Assembly: GCA_022787425.1 (NCBI GenBank) | Contig: JALFWB010000003.1 | Coordinates: forward strand, 1 to 64,000 | DNA length: 64,000 bases | Source of the DNA: Akkermansia sp. | Lineage (GTDB): Bacteria; Verrucomicrobiota; Verrucomicrobiia; Verrucomicrobiales; Akkermansiaceae | Reading direction: 5' to 3' | Part shown: positions 40,033 through 46,733 of the stretch, one piece after another | How the letters are laid out: every line of letters starts with the position of its first letter | Numbering within the stretch: the first letter of the stretch is position 1 | Position numbers and translations under genes: made by a program | Notes under the pieces: generated by a model | Seen by the model: the letters and a program-made list of their open reading frames with translations, nothing else | Database searches by the model: none | What the model was told of the DNA's origin: nothing

Positions 40033-40880
40033 GCTGCACACTGCCGAGGTGAAAGCGCAAACTTCCGAGCGAAGAGCTTGCCACTGCTGAAGGCGGACGG
40101 CCAATCATCGGGGAGTAAGTCGCGTGGCGACTGATCATTCGGACGTTGCCAGAGGAGAAAGCGCATGTTGTCCCCGGAGCAACTCGATAGGTAACCTGTG
40201 CGCGCCAAGCAGGTCTGGATGTAGAGCTCGTCGCTGCAGAACGTGTGGTGGAAGAAATAGCGGAAGAATGGGTGAGTCTTGCTGAACTGCATAATGCGCT
40301 CCACGCAATCCCCGGTCAACGACCACCACTGAGCCCCACCGTAAAAAGGCCGGAAAAGATAATACCCCGGACGGCGAAGGCGCAGGCGAATCCACTTGTT
40401 CGTATACCACCAAAAGTAGCGGTGGGAGGCATCGTATTTACTCACCATGCAGCGCGGATACCAAGTTCCCACGCGAGAGAGCCCGCCATCTCGCCCCCAA
40501 CGAGGCAGTGGCAAAGGCATGCATTCAATGAGCTGGCGAGCTTCACGCGCGTATGTATCGAGAGTTGCATCCAGCCGAGAGAGAGGCATGCAGGGCAAAC
40601 ACTGCCCGCTGAGCAGATGAACATAACGAAACTTCTTCCCGGAGTCAACCGCAGCCGCCATCAGCTTCAACGTTGCCTCCACCATTCCCCATCCACCCCA
40701 CTGCACCGTTGCAGGACGCGGCAACACCTGTACCGCGTCCCCCTGCTCGATTTCCGGCGCAATACGGCTCTGAGCATCCACATGCACAAACACCCGATGC
40801 CCACCCCTGCTCACATAGCGAGCCAAGGCATTAACCTGCCACGGAAGATGGTGGCACAGGATAAGATAAGCGTCCGACAT
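40008..40880 (-). CDS. Core-2/I-branching enzyme family glycosyltransferase (GT14)
   Basis: A 290-aa GT14-like protein. Bacterial members of the beta-1,6-N-acetylglucosaminyltransferase / xylosyltransferase group act on surface glycans. Family marks are AYLILCHH at the start, VHVDAQSR, the YVHLLSGQCLP stretch, FYGGAQWWSLT and CSDELYIQT. There is no membrane anchor. A TTGATT/TAGCCT pair ends 8 nt before the ATG and sets the start. It converges on and overlaps the GT-C-like gene by 25 nt, so each may interfere with the other. Confidence 0.88.
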   Translation of the reverse strand: MSDAYLILCHHLPWQVNALARYVSRGGHRVFVHVDAQSRIAPEIEQGDAVQVLPRPATVQWGGWGMVEATLKLMAAAVDSGKKFRYVHLLSGQCLPCMPLSRLDATLDTYAREARQLIECMPLPLPRWGRDGGLSRVGTWYPRCMVSKYDASHRYFWWYTNKWIRLRLRRPGYYLFRPFYGGAQWWSLTGDCVERIMQFSKTHPFFRYFFHHTFCSDELYIQTCLARTGYLSSCSGDNMRFLLWQRPNDQSPRDLLPDDWPSAFSSGKLFARKFALSPRQCAAYFAALGS

Positions 40881-40888
40881 GCCTTTTC

Positions 40889-40917
40889 AGGCTACCACAA
40901 ACGCCCGAAGGAATCAA
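40889..40917 (-). promoter_or_regulatory. Promoter of GT14 gene
   Basis: TTGATT (40912-40917), 17-nt spacer, TAGCCT (40889-40894), 8 nt to the ATG. Confidence 0.5.
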
Positions 40918-40999
40918 CCCATAAGACCCGTGAAGAGCGATTTTTTCCGCATTTCAACGAATTCCGGGGGACAAAATTCATCAAATCTCATAGTTTTGC

Positions 41000-41027
41000 T
41001 TGACGAATGCGAAAAATGGTGTATAAT
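41000..41027 (+). promoter_or_regulatory. Promoter of rpmB
   Basis: TTGACG (41000-41005), 16-nt spacer, TATAAT (41022-41027), giving a leader of about 28 nt. Confidence 0.8.
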
Positions 41028-41061
41028 GCCGCACCGCTTAATCTTAACCGCACACAATCTT

Positions 41062-41340
41062 ATGTCCAGAATCTGCAATATCACACTTGCCCAGCCGCAC
41101 AAAGGCCGCCGTATTCATCGCTCCGGTCTTGCCAAGAAGAAGGGCGGTATCGGTCGTCACGTCACCAAGACCGTCAACCGCACCGTTTACCCCAACCTTC
41201 AGGAGAAGCGCATTTGGGTTCCGGAGCTCAACGGCGGACGCGGCGGTTACATCCGCATGAAGCTCTCTTGCAAGGCGCTGCGCACCATTTCCAAGAACGG
41301 TGCCTACAACACCTTGAAGAAGGCCGGAATTCTTTATTGA
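41062..41340 (+). CDS. rpmB: 50S ribosomal protein L28
   Basis: A 92-aa L28. It opens MSRICNITLAQPHKGRRIHRSG and carries the family stretch NRTVYPNLQEKRIWVPE and LSCKALRTISKNGAYNTLKKAG. The track shows it inside a longer ORF (40879 onward) whose first part is promoter sequence; the start at 41062 follows the family. The usual partner rpmG is not adjacent. A small unknown gene follows 147 nt later and may be read through. Confidence 0.97.
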   Translation: MSRICNITLAQPHKGRRIHRSGLAKKKGGIGRHVTKTVNRTVYPNLQEKRIWVPELNGGRGGYIRMKLSCKALRTISKNGAYNTLKKAGILY

Positions 41341-41487
41341 TTTCCCACTTTTTTTGAACGGGGTGGCCCGTTCCGGTGTCTTAGCCTAAGAGACCGTGAT
41401 CGAGCCACCGTAAATGGTATCGGCACGAACGCGGAGATCCGGGGTTTCCCCGGCAACCAGTCCAAAAAGAAAACTAAACATACAACA

Positions 41488-41715
41488 ATGCCATCTACGC
41501 AAACTAAAATCGCGCTTCGTATTAACGACGACAACATCAACCACCATCTCTGGAACAACAGAGGGGTTTGGTGGTGCCACGTTACCGTCCATAAGCCGGA
41601 TGCCACGGCAGAACGCCTGAGATTCTCGTTAAAAACGCGGGACATTGAGAAGGCGCGCACCCTGCGAGACCGTATTTTTGCGGATATTCAGCGCCACTTC
41701 GGTATTGCGACCTGA
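41488..41715 (+). CDS. Small protein resembling an integrase arm-binding domain
   Basis: A 75-aa protein. RGVWWCHVTVHK, AERLRFSLKTRDIEKARTLRDRIFADI resembles the N-terminal arm-DNA-binding segment of tyrosine recombinases (three strands, then S-L-x-T-x-D-x-x-x-A-x-x-x-R helix). No catalytic or core-binding domain follows. A strong terminator lies 40 nt downstream, so this is a complete short gene and not a cut-off integrase. It could be a stand-alone DNA-binding protein. It may share the rpmB transcript, as no promoter of its own is obvious. Confidence 0.6.
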   Translation: MPSTQTKIALRINDDNINHHLWNNRGVWWCHVTVHKPDATAERLRFSLKTRDIEKARTLRDRIFADIQRHFGIAT

Positions 41716-41754
41716 GAGTCTGCTTTACCGAAATACAGAAAGTTATAGGAGAGA

Positions 41755-41790
41755 CGCACGGAGCCCCATGGGTTCCGTGCGCTTTTTCTC
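41755..41790 (+). terminator. Terminator after 75-aa gene
   Basis: Stem CGCACGGA(g)CCC/GGG(t)TCCGTGCG followed by CTTTTTCTC. Confidence 0.85.
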
Positions 41791-41868
41791 TCGGCAGGAA
41801 CGACAAAAAAAGGGATGCTGGCACAAATTGGACTCGCCCGCGCCGCAGATTAGGTGTATCATATCGGC

Positions 41869-42483
41869 ATGAGCATCACGCTGCGGAAATATACCGGAGG
41901 CCCGGTTGCATGCAATTCCTACCTCGTGGGGGGGCCGGAAGGCTACGTCATGATAGACGCCCCGCTCGGGGCAGCGGATTGGCTGGAGCGGGTACTTCCT
42001 CATGGCGAAGCCCCTGCGCATTTGCTCATCACCCACCAACACTTTGACCACGTTCAGGGAGCCGCTGAGGTGCAGCGCCGCACGGGATGCAGCATACACG
42101 CCTTCTCCCCTTACTCCCGCGAGCTGACATTGGAGCTTCTGTTCGGTCGGGAAGCGGCAGTTGATCCTTTTACGGTGAACGACACCATTGACTGCTGTGC
42201 AAGAGCAAACTGGGGCGGGCTGACGTGGGAACTCTGCCACATACCCGGCCATGCCACAGACGGAATGGCCTACCTGCTGCATGAGCTTAAATCCATGTTC
42301 GTAGGGGACATTCTCTTTGCCGGCGGCATAGGGCGCACGGACTTTCCCGGCGGCAGCACCGCCACCTTAGTGCAAGGAATTCGACAGCAGCTCATGACCA
42401 AGGGAGACGGCTGGGCTATTTACCCCGGTCACGGGCCGCAAACCTTCACGGAGGAGGAGCGGGACACCAACCCCTACCTCTGA
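41869..42483 (+). CDS. Metallo-beta-lactamase-fold hydrolase (glyoxalase II-like)
   Basis: A 204-aa MBL-fold hydrolase. The zinc motif is THQHFDHVQG, with further ligands in IPGHATDG, VGDILFAG and YPGHGPQT. It is the short form without the glyoxalase II C-terminal helical domain, so a thioester or other hydrolase is likely. The start MSITLRKYTGG is taken as the ATG that begins the first strand; the track adds five codons. It is followed 33 nt later by the DEAD-box gene and probably co-transcribed with it and ruvC. Confidence 0.9.
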   Translation: MSITLRKYTGGPVACNSYLVGGPEGYVMIDAPLGAADWLERVLPHGEAPAHLLITHQHFDHVQGAAEVQRRTGCSIHAFSPYSRELTLELLFGREAAVDPFTVNDTIDCCARANWGGLTWELCHIPGHATDGMAYLLHELKSMFVGDILFAGGIGRTDFPGGSTATLVQGIRQQLMTKGDGWAIYPGHGPQTFTEEERDTNPYL

Positions 42484-42516
42484 AAACAAGCATTTCAAAC
42501 GGAACAAACGACAACG

Positions 42517-43716
42517 ATGACATTCGAAGAACTGGGGCTTCCGGCCCCGATACTGGAAGCCGTGAAGGACTGCGGCTATGAGAGCCCCACCCCCATTCAG
42601 GAGCAGGCCATTCCCATCGTTCTGGAGGGCAAGGACGTTATCGGTGCCTCGCAGACCGGCACCGGCAAATCCGCAGCCTTCGCGCTGCCCCTGCTCAGCA
42701 AGACGGAAGCCACCGGTGTACCCCAAGTGCTGGTGCTGGAGCCCACCCGAGAGTTGGCTGACCAGCTGGCAGAAGCCTTCCGCACCTACGCAGCCCACAC
42801 CAACCATAGGATAGGTCTTCTGTACGGCGGTGTCGGCTACGGAGCCCAGACCGAGGAGCTCAAGAAGGGGGTTGACATTGTAGTAGCCACTCCCGGACGT
42901 CTGGTAGACCACTTCTACCGAGGCAACATGAAATTCAAAGCCATCCGCCACTTGGTGCTGGATGAGGTAGACCGCATGACGGATATGGGCTTCCTGCCCA
43001 TTGTTCGCAAAATCGTCAACCTCTGCCCCTGGGAGGGACGTCAAACGCTCTTCTTCTCCGCCACCATGCCGCAGATCCTGCAGGGATTTGCCAAGTGGTG
43101 CCTGACCGACCCCGTTGAAATCGCCATTGCACGTCGCGAGGTAGCTGCCACCATCTCCCACGCCTTCTACCCTGTAGGCATGGACCAGCGTGATGAGCTG
43201 CTTCTGGCACTGGTGAAGGCAACAAACTTCAAGAACCTCATGATTTTCACCCGCACCCGCAAGGAGGCAGACACCGTCTCTCGCATGCTGGCCAATGCCG
43301 GCTGGGGCAAGGAAGTGGCCGTCATGCACTCTGACATTCCCCAGAAGGAGCGTATGGCCGCACTGCGAGGCTTCAAGGAAGACAAATACCGCATTCTGGT
43401 GGCAACAGACGTGGCAGCTCGCGGCATCGATGTCAATGACGTCACCCATGTTATAAACTACCGCGTCCCGGAAAATCCGGAGGATTATGTGCACCGCATC
43501 GGACGCACGGGGCGGGCGGAAGCCACAGGCGATGCCTTTACCCTGTTGACAGCGGACGAGGTAGACTTTGCCAAGAGTGTTGAAAACTTCATCAACAACA
43601 AAATCGAGCGGCGCAAGCTGGAAGGCTTCCCATACGCCTACACCGCCCTGCTGGATGACAGTCCGGCGCGACCCGTCATCCGCAAGCGCCCCACTCCGCC
43701 GCGCCGTCGCCGATAA
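42517..43716 (+). CDS. DEAD-box RNA helicase with DEVD motif II
   Basis: A 399-aa ATP-dependent RNA helicase. It has the Q motif (FEELGLPAPILEAVKDCGYESPTPIQEQAIP), motif I SQTGTGKS, PTRELADQL, ATPGRLVDH, SATMP, ATDVAARGIDV and HRIGRTGR. Motif II reads DEVD where DEAD is almost universal; Asp and Glu that bind Mg-ATP are kept. It ends in a short basic tail (RKRPTPPRRRR). It lies 3 nt upstream of ruvC, an operon with MBL hydrolase-helicase-ruvC. Confidence 0.95.
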   Translation: MTFEELGLPAPILEAVKDCGYESPTPIQEQAIPIVLEGKDVIGASQTGTGKSAAFALPLLSKTEATGVPQVLVLEPTRELADQLAEAFRTYAAHTNHRIGLLYGGVGYGAQTEELKKGVDIVVATPGRLVDHFYRGNMKFKAIRHLVLDEVDRMTDMGFLPIVRKIVNLCPWEGRQTLFFSATMPQILQGFAKWCLTDPVEIAIARREVAATISHAFYPVGMDQRDELLLALVKATNFKNLMIFTRTRKEADTVSRMLANAGWGKEVAVMHSDIPQKERMAALRGFKEDKYRILVATDVAARGIDVNDVTHVINYRVPENPEDYVHRIGRTGRAEATGDAFTLLTADEVDFAKSVENFINNKIERRKLEGFPYAYTALLDDSPARPVIRKRPTPPRRRR

Positions 43717-43719
43717 GCC

Positions 43720-44226
43720 ATGCGTATTCTGGGCATAGACCCGGCTATCCGCAACACCGGCTACGCCATCCTGGAGGGGGATTACCGCTCCGCGCAGACA
43801 CCGGAATACGGCACACTATCCCTGCCGAGCAAGCTGACGCAGAGCGAATGCCTGCTGCGGATACACGAACATCTCTGCGAGCTCATCGAGCGACATAAGC
43901 CCGATGAGCTCGCCATCGAAGGCATCATCTTCGTACAATCACATCGCACGGCCATTGCCATGGGATCTGCCCGCGGAGCCGCCGTACTGGCCGCTGCTCG
44001 CCACGGACTCCGCATCATCGAGTACCCTCCCTCCTGCGTCAAACTGGCCACTGTGGGCAAGGGCGGTGCCCTCAAGCAACAGGTAGCCTTCATGATGCGC
44101 GCTCTTCTGCACCTGCGCGAGACCCCTCCTCCGGACGCCGCAGATGCACTTGCCATCGCCTACACCCACCTTGCCGCCGCAGACCCCGCTCGCGCACACC
44201 TTTTCCGGGACAGACGCTATATCTAG
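43720..44226 (+). CDS. ruvC: Crossover junction endodeoxyribonuclease RuvC
   Basis: A 168-aa Holliday-junction resolvase. The RNase H-like acidic site is Asp7 in GIDPAIRNTGYA, Glu66-67 in AIEGIIF, and the C-terminal Asp pair in PPPDAADALAIAY. Length is normal. Its start lies 3 nt after the helicase stop. ruvA/ruvB are not in the window. Confidence 0.97.
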   Translation: MRILGIDPAIRNTGYAILEGDYRSAQTPEYGTLSLPSKLTQSECLLRIHEHLCELIERHKPDELAIEGIIFVQSHRTAIAMGSARGAAVLAAARHGLRIIEYPPSCVKLATVGKGGALKQQVAFMMRALLHLRETPPPDAADALAIAYTHLAAADPARAHLFRDRRYI

Positions 44227-44368
44227 CTGTCTAGCCAATTCCTACCCCGCACCCCCGTCATCACTTCCCCCCCGGTCTCCTTCTGCAACGAACAGACGTC
44301 CAAGAGGGCAGGAAGGGCAAAAAAAGGGGATTTTTTTCAAAAAAGAGCAGGGCATACAAAGAATAGGA

Positions 44369-44397
44369 TTGACATTCAGAGTGTATTGATGTGTACT
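44369..44397 (+). promoter_or_regulatory. Promoter of dcw cluster (upstream of mraZ)
   Basis: TTGACA (44369-44374), 17-nt spacer, TGTACT (44392-44397), giving a leader of about 18 nt. I found no TGGG-type direct repeats (the usual MraZ boxes) within 195 nt upstream. Confidence 0.65.
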
Positions 44398-44421
44398 AAG
44401 GGGAGCGGCAAGTGTATCTGA

Positions 44422-44895
44422 ATGTCTGATCCTGTACCAGAAGTTGCCTTTTGGGGCAATGCGAAGCACAAACTGGACCCGAAGAGTCGGGTCGCAGTAC
44501 CTGCGGAATGGCGAACTGCCCCGGGCAGCTCGCTGAGGATGCTTGCCGCCCTGAGCGAGGGCTACCCGGTGCTCAAATGCTACACCGAGGCAGGATTTGC
44601 CGAGAAGATCGCGAGCATTCGCCGGGAAGCCAAAGAGCAAGGGGTAACACCGGTAAAGATCGACCACTATGTCGGCGTGATCACCGGTCAATGCTTCGTG
44701 GGAGAGATCAGCTCACAGGGCAAACTGCTCATTCCCAAGGCCCAGCGAGAGCGTCTGCGCCTTGAAGACCTCGTCTCCATTGTGGGACGCGGTGCGTATT
44801 TCGAGCTCTGGAATCCGGATGAATTCGCCATCGTAAGCAGTCCGGAGGCCATGCAGCAGATTGAACTGGACAAGATGTTCGGCATTCTTACCTGA
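44422..44895 (+). CDS. mraZ: Transcriptional regulator MraZ
   Basis: A 157-aa MraZ, the DNA-binding regulator that opens most division/cell-wall clusters. It has two SpoVT-AbrB-like halves: WGNAKHKLDPKSRVAVPAEWR (residues 11-31) and the later GEISSQGKLLIPKAQRERLRL, followed by SIVGRGAYFELWNPDEF. It usually represses its own operon and counteracts RsmH; here the neighbour is indeed rsmH with a one-base stop/start overlap (TGATG). Confidence 0.94.
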   Translation: MSDPVPEVAFWGNAKHKLDPKSRVAVPAEWRTAPGSSLRMLAALSEGYPVLKCYTEAGFAEKIASIRREAKEQGVTPVKIDHYVGVITGQCFVGEISSQGKLLIPKAQRERLRLEDLVSIVGRGAYFELWNPDEFAIVSSPEAMQQIELDKMFGILT

Positions 44896-46355
44896 TGAGC
44901 TACTCAAGAGTCACATATTCTGCCCCGGTCGAGGCAACGGGCATCTGTTACCGAGTGTTGATATGGGAAGACGGGCTACTGCCGGAAGAAGCCTTGGCTT
45001 CCCTGCGGACGCAACGCGCCGAGTTGTTAGCAGCCATGCGCGATGCCGGGCTCAAGGGATCCCGCGGCAAGCTGGCCGCTTTGACAGCAGAACTGAAGGA
45101 GCTGAACAAGCGCAGCATTGAAGCCCCGCTGGCTGCTCTACCCGCTCAGCCGGATTTTTTCGCGCGCGCGCATCAGGCAGGCGCGGTTTGGAGCCGTGAA
45201 GCCGGGGTACAGGCCTTCTGCATTGCCCCAGGACATGCTGTCATCCTTCTGCGCCCGACCGGTGAGGAGGGGATCGACAGTACGCTCTCCCGGCTGACAT
45301 CCGCCACGCCGGACATCACTTGGTGCTCCACACCCCTCATCGAGGCAATCTCTGATGCCGAGGCTGCGGAGATTGCGTCTGACTATCGCAATTCTGTCGA
45401 CCGGGAAGAAGAGAGTGACAACGAGGACACCTCGGCTGCCCCCTTCCACCACATCACCGTACTGCGGAATGAAGCCGTTTCGGCCCTGCAGGCAGCCCCC
45501 GGACGCATTCTCGTGGATGCGACACTGGGCGGCGGCGGTCACAGCGAGCTCATGCTGGAGCGCGGTGCAGAGGTATGGGGCATCGACCAAGATCCTACCG
45601 CCCGCAAAGCAGCTCGTCGGCGCTTGGCCGCCTACGGAGACCGCCTGCATGTGCTGGCCGGAAACTTCCGCAATGCAGCGCAGATGCTGCAGGAAGCCGG
45701 GGCCCCGCTCGCCGATGGACTGTTGGCGGACATCGGTATCTCCTCCCCCCAGGTGGACTGCGCAGAACGCGGCTTCTCCTTCAACGCTGATGGTCCGCTG
45801 GACATGCGCATGAATCCATCAGCCCCGCAAAGCGCGGCCGATTTGGTCAACAACGCCACGGAAGAGGAATTGGCCGACATCCTGCACCGATACGGCGAAG
45901 AGCGCGCCGCACGCGCCATCGCTCGTCGCATTGTGCAAGAGCGCAGCAAAGCCCCTCTGACCACCACCAAGCAGCTCGCCGACCTCATCGGAAGCGTGCT
46001 GCCGCGCAAAGGCAAACAGCACCCGGCCACCCGCAGTTTCCAAGCCCTGCGTATCGCCGTCAATGACGAACTCGGTGCCTTGGAGGACTTGCTGCACAGT
46101 GCCATGGGTATGCTGAAGAGCGGCGGACGCTTCGCCGTCATCACCTTTCACAGCTTGGAGGATCGCGCCGTCAAGCACTTCTTCGAGCAAATCACCCGCC
46201 CGGAGATTGACCGCCCGGAATGGCCGGCACCGCGTCCCAACCCGGACTGCACGGCTCGCCTCATCACCCGAAAACCCATCATCCCGGGCGAGGCCGAACT
46301 GGCTGCCAACCCACGCGCCCGCAGTGCCAAATTACGCGTTGTAGAAAAACTTTAA
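44895..46355 (+). CDS. rsmH: 16S rRNA (cytosine1402-N4)-methyltransferase with N-terminal extension
   Basis: A 486-aa protein. Residues from about 183 to 486 are a complete RsmH (MraW), which methylates C1402 in the ribosomal P site: HHITVLRNEAVSAL, the SAM motif VDATLGGGGHSELML, GLLADIGISSPQVD, GFSF-DGPLDMRMN, ITFHSLEDRAVKHFF and RARSAKLRVVEK. RsmH is normally about 310 aa. The first 182 residues are additional: a helical segment (about 30-75), a beta/alpha part (VQAFCIAPGHAVILLRP, about 105-121) and an acidic linker (DREEESDNEDTS). I do not recognise this domain. The TGATG overlap with mraZ fixes the start, so the extension is real. Confidence 0.93.
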   Translation: MSYSRVTYSAPVEATGICYRVLIWEDGLLPEEALASLRTQRAELLAAMRDAGLKGSRGKLAALTAELKELNKRSIEAPLAALPAQPDFFARAHQAGAVWSREAGVQAFCIAPGHAVILLRPTGEEGIDSTLSRLTSATPDITWCSTPLIEAISDAEAAEIASDYRNSVDREEESDNEDTSAAPFHHITVLRNEAVSALQAAPGRILVDATLGGGGHSELMLERGAEVWGIDQDPTARKAARRRLAAYGDRLHVLAGNFRNAAQMLQEAGAPLADGLLADIGISSPQVDCAERGFSFNADGPLDMRMNPSAPQSAADLVNNATEEELADILHRYGEERAARAIARRIVQERSKAPLTTTKQLADLIGSVLPRKGKQHPATRSFQALRIAVNDELGALEDLLHSAMGMLKSGGRFAVITFHSLEDRAVKHFFEQITRPEIDRPEWPAPRPNPDCTARLITRKPIIPGEAELAANPRARSAKLRVVEKL

Positions 46356-46370
46356 CCCACCTTACCACAT

Positions 46371-46709
46371 ATGCCGGTATCCAAGAAATCATCACATGAA
46401 ATTCCGTTTTCCTTCCTTTGCTGGATGGTCATCTTCACCGTTGTCACAGCTCTCTGCGGCGTCTGCTACGCAACGCTCAAGAATGAGCACGTTGCCGTGC
46501 GCACGGAGATCAACAAGATCGAGCGAGAGATTGCCGAGCGGCGCATGAATACCAAGCAATACCAAGCCAAAGCCACCGGCGTGTGTAACCGCTGGGCCAT
46601 GCGTGACAAGCTCGCTCAAATGGGCTCCGACCTGCAGGACATCGATCGCAATCAGATCGAGACAGCCCGCAGTATGGGGCAGACTGACATTCACACCGCC
46701 TGCAGGTAA
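46371..46709 (+). CDS. ftsL: FtsL-like division protein
   Basis: A 112-aa bitopic membrane protein in the usual ftsL position between rsmH and ftsI. It has a short cytoplasmic start, one membrane segment (about residues 12-34) and a coiled-coil periplasmic part (NEHVAVRTEINKIEREIAERRM). FtsL is poorly conserved in sequence, so the call rests on topology, size and order. It would form the FtsQLB complex that activates FtsWI. Confidence 0.8.
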   Translation: MPVSKKSSHEIPFSFLCWMVIFTVVTALCGVCYATLKNEHVAVRTEINKIEREIAERRMNTKQYQAKATGVCNRWAMRDKLAQMGSDLQDIDRNQIETARSMGQTDIHTACR

Positions 46710-46733
46710 ATCAATCCTAACCCCGGCTCCGTC

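Noticed and set aside
44227-44421. MraZ operator repeats upstream of mraZ
   Set aside because: I searched for TGGG-type direct repeats in the region and found none. Only a promoter is reported.
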